Origin: Roseococcus suduntuyensis
GTDB taxonomy: Bacteria > Pseudomonadota > Alphaproteobacteria > Acetobacterales > Acetobacteraceae
DNA: 64,000 nt
Reading direction: 5' to 3'
NCBI RefSeq assembly: GCF_014196305.1
Contig: NZ_JACIDJ010000003.1
Coordinates: 368,168 to 432,167, forward strand
Part shown: positions 1 to 9,700 of the stretch, piece after piece
Numbering within the stretch: the stretch's first letter is position 1
How the letters are laid out: every line of letters begins with the position of its first letter
The notes under the pieces: model-generated
Told to the model about the DNA's origin: nothing
Databases searched by the model: none
What the model saw: only the letters and a program-made list of their open reading frames with translations
Translations under genes and position numbers: made by a program

Positions 1-484
1 TGCGCGCCTGGGGGGCCACGGGGTCGGTCAGCACCTCCATGGGCAAATCGAGCGGCACCCAGCCCGCCATGCGGCCCTCCACCCCCATGGATTGCAGGGC
101 GCGCCGCTGCCGCTGCTCCGAGCGCCAGGTGAAGCCCACCACGCCGAAGCGCTCGGCGCGCGTCAGGGCAGCCGCCACGGCGCAGCGGAACATGCCCAGC
201 ACCGGCCTGTCGGTCACGGTGCGCGCGGCCTCCAGCCCCGGGTCGCTCACGCAGCCGATGATGTAGGCCGCGGCCGCCTCGCGCTCGATGGTGCGGCAGA
301 GCGGTTCGGCCACGGCGAACCAGTCGCGCCAGGTGACGATGGCGGGCGGGCCTTCGTCATCGGCGAGTTGCATCACCTCCAACCGCGGCATTCCGGGCGC
401 GTTGAAGGAGGAGACGGCCTCCGCAATCCCGGCGGTGCAGGCATGCGAAGTGTTCGGATTGATGACAAGGATGCGCTCACTCAT
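1..484 (-). CDS. Hydantoin / Asp-Glu racemase family protein (3' end outside window)
   Basis: This gene runs off the left edge; 161 residues from the ATG are visible. The N-terminus reads ILVINPNTS, the signature start of the hydantoin racemase branch of the Asp/Glu racemase superfamily. A GCVSDPGL motif near residue 78 supplies the first catalytic cysteine. The second cysteine would lie beyond the window, so catalytic competence cannot be checked. Family members invert the alpha carbon of hydantoins or amino acids without a cofactor, in the cytoplasm. The gene diverges from the DUF983 gene that follows. Substrate is unknown; an allantoin or hydantoin racemase is as likely as an amino acid racemase. 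Confidence 0.85.
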   Translation of the reverse strand, partial: MSERILVINPNTSHACTAGIAEAVSSFNAPGMPRLEVMQLADDEGPPAIVTWRDWFAVAEPLCRTIEREAAAAYIIGCVSDPGLEAARTVTDRPVLGMFRCAVAAALTRAERFGVVGFTWRSEQRQRRALQSMGVEGRMAGWVPLDLPMEVLTDPVAPQAR

Positions 485-568
485 GTGGTCAAGCATGGCA
501 TCGCGCGGTTTTCCTTGCCATGATCTTTTCGAAGGCCCATTCCTGTCCGCCCTTTTGTGCATCGCAAC

Positions 569-1063
569 ATGACCCCCACACCGCCGACCCCAGCCGAGAC
601 GATCCACGAGACGATCCATTGGTCCCCGCCCCGCGCGGCGGTGCCGCCCGGCTATCCGCGGCCGCCCTTCGCCACGGCCCTGTGGCGCGGCGCCAACAAC
701 CGCTGCCCGGTCTGCGGCGAGGGCAAGGTCTTCGCGGGCTTCCTGCGCGTGGCCGAGGAATGCGGCCATTGCCACGCGCCGCTGGGCCAGCTGCGCGCCG
801 ATGACGCGCCGCCCTATTTCACCATCTTCATCGTGGGCCATCTGCTGCTGCCGCCGATCCTGTTCGTGGAGCGGCATTGGGGCTGGCCCATCTGGCTGCA
901 CATGGTGGTGTGGCTGCCGCTGATCACCATCGCCACCACGCTGATGCTGCGCCCGGTGAAGGGGGCCACGGTGGGGCTGATGCTGCGGCTGGGCATCACG
1001 GGCAATGACCAGCGCCCGCCGCCCGAGGCCAATCCGCGCCTGGCCGAAGACCCCAGGACCTGA
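569..1063 (+). CDS. DUF983 family membrane protein
   Basis: This small protein of about 164 residues has a zinc-ribbon-like CPVCGEGK ... CGHC motif after a proline-rich N-terminus. Two hydrophobic helices follow (around FTIFIVGHLLLPPILF and MVVWLPLITIATTLML). That is the standard layout of DUF983 proteins, which are common in Alphaproteobacteria and have no proven function. I chose the ATG at 569; an in-frame GTG at 557 is possible and neither has a clear ribosome site. It ends 2 nt before the UPF0262 gene, so the two are probably cotranscribed. Confidence 0.85.
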   Translation: MTPTPPTPAETIHETIHWSPPRAAVPPGYPRPPFATALWRGANNRCPVCGEGKVFAGFLRVAEECGHCHAPLGQLRADDAPPYFTIFIVGHLLLPPILFVERHWGWPIWLHMVVWLPLITIATTLMLRPVKGATVGLMLRLGITGNDQRPPPEANPRLAEDPRT

Positions 1064-1065
1064 AG

Positions 1066-1536
1066 GTGCCCGACCGTCATCTGGTGCGGATCGAACTGCC
1101 CGACGCCCCGCCGCCCCCCTCCGCCTATGCCGAGGCCGATCGCCGCCAGGCCATCGAGGACCTTCTCCGCGGCAACCGCTTCGACCCCGCCGGCATGGGC
1201 GAGGGTCCCTTCGCCCTTCACCTGATGGTGCGCGAGGGGCGGCTGGTGCTGGATGTGCGGCGGGCGGATGACGTGGCGCTGCGGGCCATCGTGCTGTCGC
1301 TCGGCCCCTTCCGCCGCCTCATCAAGGACTACCTGATGCTGGTGGAAAACCACGAGGAGGCCGTGACCCATGGCGCCATGGAGGCGCGGGTGCAGGCCAT
1401 CGACATGGGCCGGCGGGGCCTCCACAACGAGGCGGCCGAATTGCTGATGTCGCGGCTGGAAGGCCGGATCGCGGTGGATTTCGAGACGGCGCGGCGCCTC
1501 TTCACCCTGATCGCGGCGCTGCACCAGCGGGTGTGA
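1066..1536 (+). CDS. UPF0262 family protein
   Basis: This 156-residue soluble protein starts at GTG 1066, 2 nt after the DUF983 stop codon. The block LVLDVRRADD, followed by LSLGPFRRLIKDYLM and then RRGLHNEAAELL, is characteristic of UPF0262, a family largely confined to Alphaproteobacteria. Length matches the family (about 155-165). No catalytic motif or membrane segment is visible and the function is unknown. It probably shares a transcript with the DUF983 gene. Confidence 0.88.
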   Translation: MPDRHLVRIELPDAPPPPSAYAEADRRQAIEDLLRGNRFDPAGMGEGPFALHLMVREGRLVLDVRRADDVALRAIVLSLGPFRRLIKDYLMLVENHEEAVTHGAMEARVQAIDMGRRGLHNEAAELLMSRLEGRIAVDFETARRLFTLIAALHQRV

Positions 1537-1564
1537 CCCATCGCCACACCCGCCGGCCTCAGGG

Positions 1565-1831
1565 TCAGCGGCTGCGCGGCGCGCCGGTGCGCGGGTCGAG
1601 GCGCACGGTGCGCTTGCCGCCGTCGCGCGTCACGTATTCGATCTCCCAGTAGCCGTCATCATCCCACTCCATGTCGTGCAGCGAGGCGAAGTCCGGCCGC
1701 TGCTCCACCTGGCGCAGCACCTCGGAGGCCGCGAGGCTGCCAGCGGGCGGGCGGTCCTGATCGGCCAGCACGGGGCCGGAGAGAAGAAGGCCCGCACCCA
1801 GCGCGGCGGCGGCGAGAAAACGACGGTTCAT
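1565..1831 (-). CDS. Secreted PepSY-like protein
   Basis: This 88-residue protein begins with an n-h-c signal peptide (MNRRFLAAAALGAGLLLSG, likely cleaved after VLA). The mature part of about 65 residues has the PepSY pattern: an alpha helix (SEVLRQVEQR) followed by DDGYWEIEYVTRDGGKRTVRLDPRTG. PepSY domains bind or inhibit peptidases or act as small periplasmic sensor modules. The start is the ATG with AGAAGGA 8 nt upstream; an upstream in-frame start at 1876 would add 15 non-signal residues and is unlikely. It converges on the UPF0262 gene. Confidence 0.8.
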   Translation of the reverse strand: MNRRFLAAAALGAGLLLSGPVLADQDRPPAGSLAASEVLRQVEQRPDFASLHDMEWDDDGYWEIEYVTRDGGKRTVRLDPRTGAPRSR

Positions 1832-1925
1832 GGAAATTCCTTCTGGCGGCTTGGCCCCGGACACGAAGACGCGCATCTAGGGGCCGGTTTCCCTGCCAAC
1901 CCATGTGGTACCGGAAGGTTGCACG

Positions 1926-3005
1926 ATGAAGATCAACGGCGTCGCCTATCGCTCCGTCTGGCTCGATGCGGATGGCTGGGGCGTGCGCATCTTCGACCAG
2001 ACGAAGCTGCCCTGGATGGTGGAGGAACTGCGCCTGACCACCTGGCAGGAGGCGGCGCACGCCATCCGCTCCATGCAGGTGCGCGGCGCGCCCTTGATCG
2101 GCGCCGTCGCGGCCTATGGCGTGGCGCTGGCCATGCGCGAGGACGCCGGCCAGCTCGATGCCGTGCTGGAGGCGCTGGCGGAGACGCGGCCCACCGCCAT
2201 CAACCTGCGCTGGGCGCTCGACCGGCAGCGGGCCAAGCTGCACAACCTGCCCGCCGAGGCCCGCGCCGCCGCCGCCTATGCCGAGGCCGCCGCCATCGCC
2301 GATGACGATGCCGAGACCTGCCGCCGCATCGGCGAGAACGGTCTGCCCCTGCTGCAGGAGATCGCGGCGAAGAAAGGCCGCGTGAACGTGCTGACGCATT
2401 GCAATGCCGGCTGGCTCGCCACCGTGGACTGGGGCACCGCACTCGCCCCCATCTACATGGCGCATGATGCGGGGCTCGATGTGCATGTCTGGGTGGACGA
2501 GACGCGGCCGCGCAACCAGGGGGCCGCGCTGACGGCCTTCGAACTCGGCGCGCATGGCGTGAAGCACACCGTCATCGCCGACAATGCGGGCGGCCACTAC
2601 ATGCAGCATGGCGAGGTGGACATCGTCATCGTCGGCACCGACCGCGTGACCCGCACGGGCGACGTGGCCAACAAGATCGGAACCTACCTCAAGGCGTTGG
2701 CCGCGCGCGACAATGGCGTGCCCTTCTGGGTGGCCCTGCCCCATTCCACGCTGGACATGCGCGTGCGCGACGGGGTGGCGGAAATCCCCATCGAGGAACG
2801 CAGCGGCACCGAGGTGACGGAACTGACCGGCCGCACCGCCGATGGGCGCATCGAGACGGTGCGGGTGGTGGCCGCGGGCAGCGAGGCCGCCAACCCCGCC
2901 TTCGACGTGACGCCGGCGCGGCTGGTCACGGGCCTGATCACCGAGCGCGGGCGTTGCGCGGCGGATGAGGCGTCGCTGCTGGCGCTCTACCCCGAAAAGG
3001 CCTGA
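1926..3005 (+). CDS. mtnA: S-methyl-5-thioribose-1-phosphate isomerase
   Basis: The enzyme converts methylthioribose 1-phosphate to methylthioribulose 1-phosphate in the cytosolic methionine salvage pathway. The 359-residue length fits the family. Diagnostic blocks are MQVRGAPLIG near residue 60, the catalytic cysteine in THCNAGWLA, ETRPRNQGAALTA (usually RPLLQGARLTA) and the catalytic aspartate in IVGTDRVTRTGDVANKIGT. The ATG at 1926 has a GGAAGG site upstream; the in-frame GTG at 1905 is less likely. No other salvage gene (mtnB, C, D, K) is nearby, so it stands alone here. Confidence 0.95.
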   Translation: MKINGVAYRSVWLDADGWGVRIFDQTKLPWMVEELRLTTWQEAAHAIRSMQVRGAPLIGAVAAYGVALAMREDAGQLDAVLEALAETRPTAINLRWALDRQRAKLHNLPAEARAAAAYAEAAAIADDDAETCRRIGENGLPLLQEIAAKKGRVNVLTHCNAGWLATVDWGTALAPIYMAHDAGLDVHVWVDETRPRNQGAALTAFELGAHGVKHTVIADNAGGHYMQHGEVDIVIVGTDRVTRTGDVANKIGTYLKALAARDNGVPFWVALPHSTLDMRVRDGVAEIPIEERSGTEVTELTGRTADGRIETVRVVAAGSEAANPAFDVTPARLVTGLITERGRCAADEASLLALYPEKA

Positions 3006-3012
3006 GCGGGCG

Positions 3013-3219
3013 TCAACCCAACTCCGGCCCCTGGTCCCGCCCGCGTTCGAGCGAGAAGAGGCCCACCACCAGCAGCACGCCCCCCAGCGCCGCGCCGATG
3101 GCGGCGAAGCCGGGGGCGAAGCGGCCGGGGGTAATGCCGTCGGTCAGCATCAGGCCCACCACCCCAAGGATGAGGACCAGGCCGGACAGGACAAGGATAA
3201 GGCCAAGGCGCTGAATCAT
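3013..3219 (-). CDS. Small two-helix membrane protein
   Basis: This 68-residue protein has two hydrophobic segments (LGLILVLSGLVLILGVVGLML and FAAIGAALGGVLLVVGLF) separated by a short TDGITPGR loop and closed by a charged tail. I do not recognise a named family. The start is the ATG at 3219 with GGAG 8 nt upstream; the longer reading frame back to 3297 would add a cysteine-rich, non-membrane stretch and is unlikely. It converges on mtnA with 7 nt between stop codons. Function unknown. Confidence 0.65.
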   Translation of the reverse strand: MIQRLGLILVLSGLVLILGVVGLMLTDGITPGRFAPGFAAIGAALGGVLLVVGLFSLERGRDQGPELG

Positions 3220-3377
3220 GCTGTTCTCCAAGGGCGAGACTGCCCTTGGGAAGGGGCGGCATGACGGACATGATGGGGCGATTTCATGGCCGCGCATGTC
3301 CCGATGGGCATGTTACCATGCGTGAGGCGCGGGGCTTGGGGCGCGGACCTGACACCCCTGACGCGAGGAGACACCCT

Positions 3378-4364
3378 TTGCTGCCCAAGACCATGCGCGC
3401 CTGGTGCGCCCGCGCCTATGGCGGGCCCGAGGTGCTGGACCTGCGCGAACTGCCGCTCCGCCCGCCCGGCCCCGGCGAGGTGCTGATGCGCGTCGAGGCC
3501 ACCACCGTCTCCAGCGCGGACCGGCGCATCCGCGCGCTGGACGTGCCGCGCGGCATGGGGCCCATCCTGCGCGCGGTCTTCGGGATCACACGTCCGCGAA
3601 ACCCGGTGCTGGGGGCGGAATTCACCGGAATCGTCGCCGCGGTGGGCGCGGGGGTGGCCCGCTTCCGCGAGGGCGATGCCGTGATCGGCTTTCCGGGCGC
3701 GCGCATGGGCGGCCATGCCGAGTTCGCGCGCATGCCGGCCAAGGGCCGCCTGGTCCCGCGCCCGGCTTCCATGCCCCTGGAGGCGGCGGCGGCGCTGGCC
3801 TTCGGCGGCAGCACGGCGCGGCACTTCCTGCGCCGCGCGGGGCTGCGCGCGGGTGAGCGCGTGCTGGTCATCGGCGCCTCGGGCACGGTGGGCAGCGCGC
3901 TGGTGCAGCTCGCGCGGCTCGCGGGCGCACGGGTGACGGGGATGACCAGCGCCCCCAACCTCGCCCTCGTCGCGGCGCTGGGCGCCGAGCCGCGCGACTA
4001 CCATGCCGCGCCCCTGCCGCCCTCGGGCGAGGCCTGGGACGTGATCGCCGACCCCGCCGGGGCGCTGGACTGGGCGCGGGCCCAGGCGCTGCTGGCCGAG
4101 GGCGGGCGCTATCTGGCCATCAATGCCGGGCTCGGGGCCATGCTGGCGCGCAACCGCGGCGGCCGGCGGATCCTGGCCGGCCCTGCCGAAGAGCGCCTCG
4201 ACGACCTGGAGGCGCTGGCCGGGCTGGCCGACACGGGCGCGTTCCGCCCGCTGATTGACCGCATCCTGCCCTTCGACGCCCTGCCCGAGGCGCATGCGCG
4301 CGCCGATAGCGGGCGCAAGCGCGGCAGTGTGGTGGTGCTGGGGGCGCCCTACCTCACCGCATAG
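3378..4364 (+). CDS. MDR-family NAD(P)-dependent oxidoreductase (quinone reductase-like)
   Basis: This cytosolic medium-chain dehydrogenase/reductase of about 328 residues has a GroES-like N-terminal domain (GAEFTGIVAAVG) and a Rossmann domain with GASGTVGSALVQLA near residue 170. Neither the catalytic zinc cysteine nor the four-cysteine structural zinc loop is present. It therefore belongs with zinc-independent quinone oxidoreductases and enoyl reductases rather than alcohol dehydrogenases. A GAGGAG site at 3365-3370 is well spaced for the TTG at 3378; the ATG at 3393 (MRAWCARAYG) is the alternative. Its 3' end overlaps the convergent DUF3237 gene by 16 nt. Substrate unknown. Confidence 0.85.
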   Translation: MLPKTMRAWCARAYGGPEVLDLRELPLRPPGPGEVLMRVEATTVSSADRRIRALDVPRGMGPILRAVFGITRPRNPVLGAEFTGIVAAVGAGVARFREGDAVIGFPGARMGGHAEFARMPAKGRLVPRPASMPLEAAAALAFGGSTARHFLRRAGLRAGERVLVIGASGTVGSALVQLARLAGARVTGMTSAPNLALVAALGAEPRDYHAAPLPPSGEAWDVIADPAGALDWARAQALLAEGGRYLAINAGLGAMLARNRGGRRILAGPAEERLDDLEALAGLADTGAFRPLIDRILPFDALPEAHARADSGRKRGSVVVLGAPYLTA

Positions 4365-4822
4365 ACGTCATAGCGCGGCCCGGAGGGCGGCCGCTGGCCC
4401 ACGCCCACGCCCAGCGTGCGGTTCAGCCAGGCCAGATCGGGTGCCGCGGTCTGGAAGCGCATCAGCGTGCGGAAGTAGTAGTCGCTGGCGGGCACGGCCT
4501 CGCCGGCGCCCAGGCGCGCCAGCACCTCGGGCGCCCCCGTGCGGATGCCGGCATATTGCACATAGACCAGGCCGCCCGAGGCCGCCTTGATGGTCAGCCG
4601 CACGTCGATATGGGCGGTGCCATCGGCCTCCACGCGCAGCCAGTCGGCCGCCGTGCCGCCCAGCACCTCGCCCTGCAGGGCGGGGCCGGAGACCACGCCG
4701 CCAGTCACGGGGACGATGCGAAGGTCCATCCCGTCGGCGCCCTTCCCCGCCATCTGCGGGGCGCCCACGGTGATGTCCATGGTGAAGATGTGCTCGACAA
4801 TGAGCGGAAGCGGTTGGGTCAT
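4349..4822 (-). CDS. DUF3237 family protein
   Basis: This 157-residue protein matches DUF3237. The visible family blocks are LPLIVEHIFTMDITVG at the N-terminus, GGVVSGPALQGEVLGGTAADWLRVEADGTA split across residues 40-70, and YYFRTLMRFQTA near the C-terminus. The family folds as a small beta-barrel of unknown function and is often next to catabolic genes. The ATG at 4822 has AGGAGGAAA upstream. It is divergent from the TetR gene, with a perfect palindrome between the two starts, so TetR may control it. Confidence 0.85.
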   Translation of the reverse strand: MTQPLPLIVEHIFTMDITVGAPQMAGKGADGMDLRIVPVTGGVVSGPALQGEVLGGTAADWLRVEADGTAHIDVRLTIKAASGGLVYVQYAGIRTGAPEVLARLGAGEAVPASDYYFRTLMRFQTAAPDLAWLNRTLGVGVGQRPPSGPRYDVYAVR

Positions 4823-4912
4823 TTCGTGTTTCCTCCTGCGCGATCCTGCCCGCTGCGACGAATAGGGGGAAGGTGGGGCTTGCGCCGGAGGGCGACTGAG
4901 GCCCATGTTGGA

Positions 4913-4927
4913 TGACGAATTTCGTCA
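4913..4927. promoter_or_regulatory. Candidate TetR operator (7-bp inverted repeat)
   Basis: TGACGAA and TTCGTCA flank a single T, a perfect inverted repeat. It lies in the 132-nt gap between the divergent DUF3237 and TetR genes. The half-site TGAYGAW recurs in front of the RND pump at 5598-5621, which fits one regulator acting at both places. Binding itself is inferred. Confidence 0.55.
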
Positions 4928-4954
4928 CTCTTCTCTTGCGCCGGTGGTAGCCCC

Positions 4955-5566
4955 ATGAACATGCCCGACAGCCAGGCCATCACGCGCGCCCGTATCGCGG
5001 ACGCGGCGGAAGGCCTGTTTCGCCGCCTGGGCTACCAGAAGACGGCGGTGGCCGACATCGCGCGCGAATGCGGCATGTCGCCGGCCAATGTGTATCGCTT
5101 CTTCCCGTCCAAGAGCGCCATCAACGAGGCCATCGCACAGCGGCTGCTGACGGGCATTGAGACCGAGGTGCGTGACCTGGCCGCCGGCCCCGGCACGGCG
5201 GAGGCGCGCATCCGCGCCATCCTGCGCCTGCTGCATGTGCGCGACCGGGACCTCTTCATCAGCGAGCAACGCCTGCATGACATGGTGGCCGCCGCCATGG
5301 CCGAACATTGGGGCGTGATCGAGCGCTTCGTGGAAACGGTGCGGACCATCCTGGCGGGGCTGCTGGCGGAGGGCATGGAGGCCGGGCATTTCCGCCGGCG
5401 TGACCCCGGTCGCACGGCGGTCGCCCTGAACCACTGCACCATGATCTGGATGCATCCGCTGCTGATCGCGGATTGCCTGAGCCATGGGGAATCGCCCGAG
5501 GCCATGGAGCAGGAGCTGGAGGAGGCGATGGACCTTCTCATGGACGCGCTGCGCGTACCCGGCTGA
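4955..5566 (+). CDS. TetR/AcrR family transcriptional regulator
   Basis: This 203-residue repressor has a classic N-terminal helix-turn-helix at residues about 8-55: RIADAAEGLFRRLGY, TAVADIARECGMSPANVYRFF and a following lysine. The C-terminal ligand domain is helical and rich in acidic residues near its end. It is divergent from DUF3237 and directly upstream of the RND pump genes, the usual context of a local efflux repressor. The first ATG (4955) is taken; an ATG two codons later is equally possible. The inducer is unknown. Confidence 0.9.
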   Translation: MNMPDSQAITRARIADAAEGLFRRLGYQKTAVADIARECGMSPANVYRFFPSKSAINEAIAQRLLTGIETEVRDLAAGPGTAEARIRAILRLLHVRDRDLFISEQRLHDMVAAAMAEHWGVIERFVETVRTILAGLLAEGMEAGHFRRRDPGRTAVALNHCTMIWMHPLLIADCLSHGESPEAMEQELEEAMDLLMDALRVPG

Positions 5567-5597
5567 TGTACGAGCCTTGTCATAGATTATTTGTTGA

Positions 5598-5621
5598 CTG
5601 ATGAATGTTGAAAATCGTCAG
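5598..5621. promoter_or_regulatory. Candidate operator and promoter region of the RND pump
   Basis: CTGATGA and TCGTCAG form 7-bp arms with one mismatch around a 10-nt AT-rich spacer. The half-sites match the palindrome at 4913-4927. The surrounding 5570-5635 is strikingly AT-rich for this genome. It holds TTGAAA (5608-5613) and CATAAT (5629-5634), a possible sigma-70 pair with a short 15-nt spacer. A repressor bound here would block that promoter. Promoter boxes are by eye only. Confidence 0.45.
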
Positions 5622-5661
5622 AGGATAGCATAATCACGCTCCAGCGACGGAGCCTCCTCCC

Positions 5662-6747
5662 ATGACACGCCTTGCCCTCATCCCCGCGGTCCTGCTGCTC
5701 TCGGCCTGCATGCCCCAGGCGGAATCCAGCGCCCCGCCGCCCGAGGAAGCGCCCCGCGCCGTTCAGGCCGCCCGCATCGCCCATCTCCCCGCCGAGGCCG
5801 GCCCTGCCTTCACCGGCACGCTGCGCGCCCGGCGTGAGGCGGATGTCGCCTTCCGCGCCTCCGGCCGCATCGCCGAACGGCTGGTGGATCTGGGCGCCGA
5901 GGTGACGGCCGGCCAGCCCCTGTTCCGGCTTGAGGCGCGCGACCTGGAACTCTCCCTTGCCGCCGCCGAGGCCGAGGTGCTCTCCGCCGAGGCCAGCTCC
6001 ATCCAGGCCGCGGCCGAGGCCGCCCGCTCCCGCCAGCTGCTCGCCGCCGGCCATGTGGCCCGCGCCTTCCACGAGGCGCGCGACGCCACCGCCCGCAGTG
6101 CCGCGCAACGCCTCGCCGCCGCCCGCGCCCAGCGCGACCTCGCGGTGAACCGCCTCGACTACGCCACGCTGCGCGCGCCGGGCGCCGGCCTCGTCACCGC
6201 CATCCTGGGCGAGGCGGGGCAGGTGGTGGCCGAAGGCACGCCCGTGCTGCGCCTCGCGGACCCCAGCGAGGTCGAGGTGCTGGTGCAGCTGCCCGAGGAC
6301 CGCACCGGCACCGCCGAGGCCACCCTGCGCTTCTGGGCGCGGCCCGATACCGCCCTGCCCGCCCGCCTGCGCGAGGTGGCGGCCAGCGCCGACCCCACGC
6401 TGCGCACCTATGCCGCCCGCTTCACGCTCAGCGAGCCACCCGAATGGGCGCGCCTGGGCATGACGGCCACCATCACCCTCGGTACCCAGGCGGCCGCCAC
6501 CCCGCTGGCCCGCGTGCCGCTGGGCGCGCTGCATGACCGTGGCCAGGGCCCCATGGTCTGGCGCATCACCCCCGAGGGGCGCGTGGTGTCCGAACCCGTG
6601 ACGGTGGTGGGGCTCACCGCCCAGGCCGCCACCATCCGCGCCGCCCTGCCGGAAGGCACGCCCATCGTCGCCATGGGCGCCCAGCTTCTCATGCCCGAGG
6701 CGCGGGTGCGCGCCGTGGACAGCCGCCTGGCCGGGAGCCTGCGCTGA
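5662..6747 (+). CDS. RND efflux periplasmic adaptor (membrane fusion protein), lipoprotein
   Basis: This 361-residue protein links an RND permease to an outer-membrane channel in the periplasm. It has a lipobox (LLLSAC, Cys at about residue 16), so it should be lipid-anchored to the inner membrane. The adaptor order is complete: first beta-barrel/lipoyl half (ADVAFRASGRIAERLVDLGAEV), an alanine-rich alpha-hairpin (about residues 95-160), second lipoyl half (LRAPGAGLVTAILGEAGQVV), and C-terminal beta domains. Its stop codon overlaps the permease start by 1 nt. Likely repressed by the adjacent TetR protein. Confidence 0.92.
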   Translation: MTRLALIPAVLLLSACMPQAESSAPPPEEAPRAVQAARIAHLPAEAGPAFTGTLRARREADVAFRASGRIAERLVDLGAEVTAGQPLFRLEARDLELSLAAAEAEVLSAEASSIQAAAEAARSRQLLAAGHVARAFHEARDATARSAAQRLAAARAQRDLAVNRLDYATLRAPGAGLVTAILGEAGQVVAEGTPVLRLADPSEVEVLVQLPEDRTGTAEATLRFWARPDTALPARLREVAASADPTLRTYAARFTLSEPPEWARLGMTATITLGTQAAATPLARVPLGALHDRGQGPMVWRITPEGRVVSEPVTVVGLTAQAATIRAALPEGTPIVAMGAQLLMPEARVRAVDSRLAGSLR

Positions 6748-9700
6748 TGTTCGGCCGCTTCAACCCGAGCGAGGCGGCGATCCGGCAGGGCCAGCTCACC
6801 CTCTTCGCCATGGTGCTGCTGCTGGTCGCCGGCGCCTGGGCATGGACCAAGCTCGGCCGCGCCGAGGACCCGGCCTTCACGCTGAAGGTCATGGTCGTCT
6901 CCACCGCCTGGCCCGGCGCCACGGCCGAGGAGATGCAGAACCAGGTGGCCGAGCGCATCGAGGCGCGCCTCGTGGGCCTGCCCTGGCTCGACGTGCTGCA
7001 GACCTACAGCCGGCCCGGTGTGGCCACCACCACCGTGCTGCTGCGCGACGACACGCCGCCGCGCCTGGTGCCCGAACTCTGGTACCAGGTCCGCAAGCGG
7101 GTGGGCGACATCCGCCACACCCTGCCCACGGGCGTGCGCGGCCCCTTCTTCGACGACGAGTATTCGGACGTCTATTCCGGCGTGCTGGCGCTGCGCGGCG
7201 CCGACAATGCCGAACTGGTCCGCCAGGGCGAGCGCCTGCGCGACCGGCTGCGCCGCGTGGAGGGTGTGGAGAAGGTCACGCTCTTCGGCGAGGAGACGCA
7301 GCGCATCCATGTCGAGATCAGCCATGCGCGCCTCGCCACCCTGGGCATCCAGCCCCAGGCCATCAGCGACGCCCTGGCGCGCCACAACCCCGTCACACCC
7401 GCGGGCGAGGTCGAGACCGGCACCACCCGCGTGAACCTGCGCCTGCCCGAGGGGCTGGACGGCATGGCCAGCATCTCGGAGATCCCCATCGCCGCCGGCG
7501 GCACCAGCATCCGCCTGGGCGACATCGCCACCATCACCCGCGGCCTGGCGGACCCGCCCTCCCAGTCCATCCGCCACATGGGCGAACCCGCCGTGCTGCT
7601 GGGCCTGACCAAGCGCCCCGGGCATGACGTGCTGCGGCTGGGCACGGCGCTGAACGCGGAACTCGCTGCCATCCGCGCCGAGCTGCCATTGGGGCTGACG
7701 CTCTCCGCCGTGGCCGACCAGCCGCATATCGTGGCCGAAAGCGTGAACGAGTTCCTGCTGAAGCTGGCGGCGGCACTGGGCGTGGTGCTGCTGGTCTCCT
7801 TCCTCTCGCTGGGCTTCCGGGCGGGCATCATCGTGGCATTGGCCGTGCCGCTCACCCTCTCCTTCGTCTTCCTCTTCATGGCCTGGCGGGGCACGGAGCT
7901 GGAGCGCATCTCGCTCGGCGCGCTGATCCTGGCGCTCGGCCTGCTGGTGGATGACGCCATCATCGCCATCGAGGCCATGGCGGTGAAACTCGAACAGGGG
8001 TGGGAGAAGGTGCGGGCCGCGGGCTTCGCCTGGACCAGCACGGCGGGGCCGATGCTGACGGGCACGCTCGTCACCGTGGCCGGCTTCATCCCGGTGGGCT
8101 TCGCAGCGTCCACTTCGGGCGAATATGCGGGCGGCATCTTCTGGGTGGTGGGGGCCGCGCTGGTCGCGAGCTGGGTGGTCGCCATCATCTTCACCCCCTG
8201 GCTGGGCGCCAAGCTGCTGCGCGTGACGCCGAACCACCATGGCCATGACGTGCATGACGGCCGCTGGTACCGGCTGCTGCGGCGCGGCGTGACCTGGACG
8301 GTGAACAACCGGCTGCTGACGCTGTCGGCACTGCTGGTGCTGATGGCGGCGGGCTTCGCCGGCATGGCCGCCACCAAGAAGCAGTTCTTCCCGGCCTCGC
8401 AGCGCCTCGAACTGCTGGTGGACATCAACCTGCGCCAGGGCGCCTCCTTCGCCGCCACCGAGGCGGTGGCGCGGCGCATGGAGCAGGCCGTCGAGGGCGA
8501 TGCCGACGCCGTCCACTTCACCACCTATCTGGGCGCCGGCGCGCCGCGCTTCTTCCTGGCACTCAACCCCGACCTGCCCAATGAGAACTTCGCCAAGCTC
8601 ATCATCGTCACGCGCGACGTGCCCGCGCGCGAACGCCTGCGCGAAAGGCTGATCCGGCTCACGGATGACGGCGCCTTCCCCGAGGCGCGGGTGCGCGTCT
8701 CGCGCCTCGACTTCGGCCCGCCCGTGGCCTTCCCCGTGGCCTTCCGCATCACCGGCCCCGACCCCGACATGCTGCGCGAACAGGCCGACCGGATGATCGC
8801 GCTGCTGCGCACCGTCCCCGGCACGGTGTCCCTCCAGACCGATTGGAGCGAACGCGCGCCCGCGCTGCGCCTCGAACTGGACCGCGAGCGCGTGGCGCAG
8901 CTCGGCCTCTCGCCCCAGGCGGTGGCCACCTCGCTCGCCACGCTGCTGTCGGGCGTGGACGCGACCTCGGTGCGCGAGGGCACGCGCGAGGTGGCGGTGC
9001 GGCTGCGCGCCACGCCCGAGGAACGCGCGGGCCTGGACCGGCTGGGCGACCTGACGCTGGCCACGCCCGCGGGGGCCGTGCCGCTCTCGCAGGTGGCGCG
9101 CCTGGTGCCGGTGATGGAGGAGCCCATCCTGTGGCGCCGCAACCGCGAGCCCTTCATCACCGTGCAGTCGCAAATCCGTCCCGGCCTGCAGGCGCCCGAC
9201 GTGACGGCGGCCGCCCTGCCCGTGCTGGCCCCCTTCGTGGCAGCGCTGCCCCCCGGCTATCGCATGGAGGTGAGCGGTGCGGCGGGCGAGAGTGCGAAGG
9301 CCAATGCATCGCTGCTCGCGATGTTCCCCGTGATGGTGGCGGTGATGGTCACGCTGCTGATGATCCAGCTGCGAAGCCTGGGCAGCATGGCCCTGGTGAT
9401 GGCCACCGCACCGCTGGGCATTCCGGGGGCGGCGGCCGCGCTGCTGCTGATGGACGCGCCCTTCGGCTTCGTGGCGCTGCTGGGCGTGATCGCGCTGGCG
9501 GGCATGGTGATGCGCAACACGCTCATCCTGGTGGACCAGGTGCAGCAGGACCAGGCGGCGGGCCTGCCGCTGCGCGAGGCCATCATCGAGAGCACCGTCC
9601 GCCGCGCGCGGCCGGTGATCCTGACGGCGTTGGCCGCCATCCTCGCCTTCATCCCGCTGACCACCTCGGTCTTCTGGGGGCCCATGGCCATCGCGATGAT

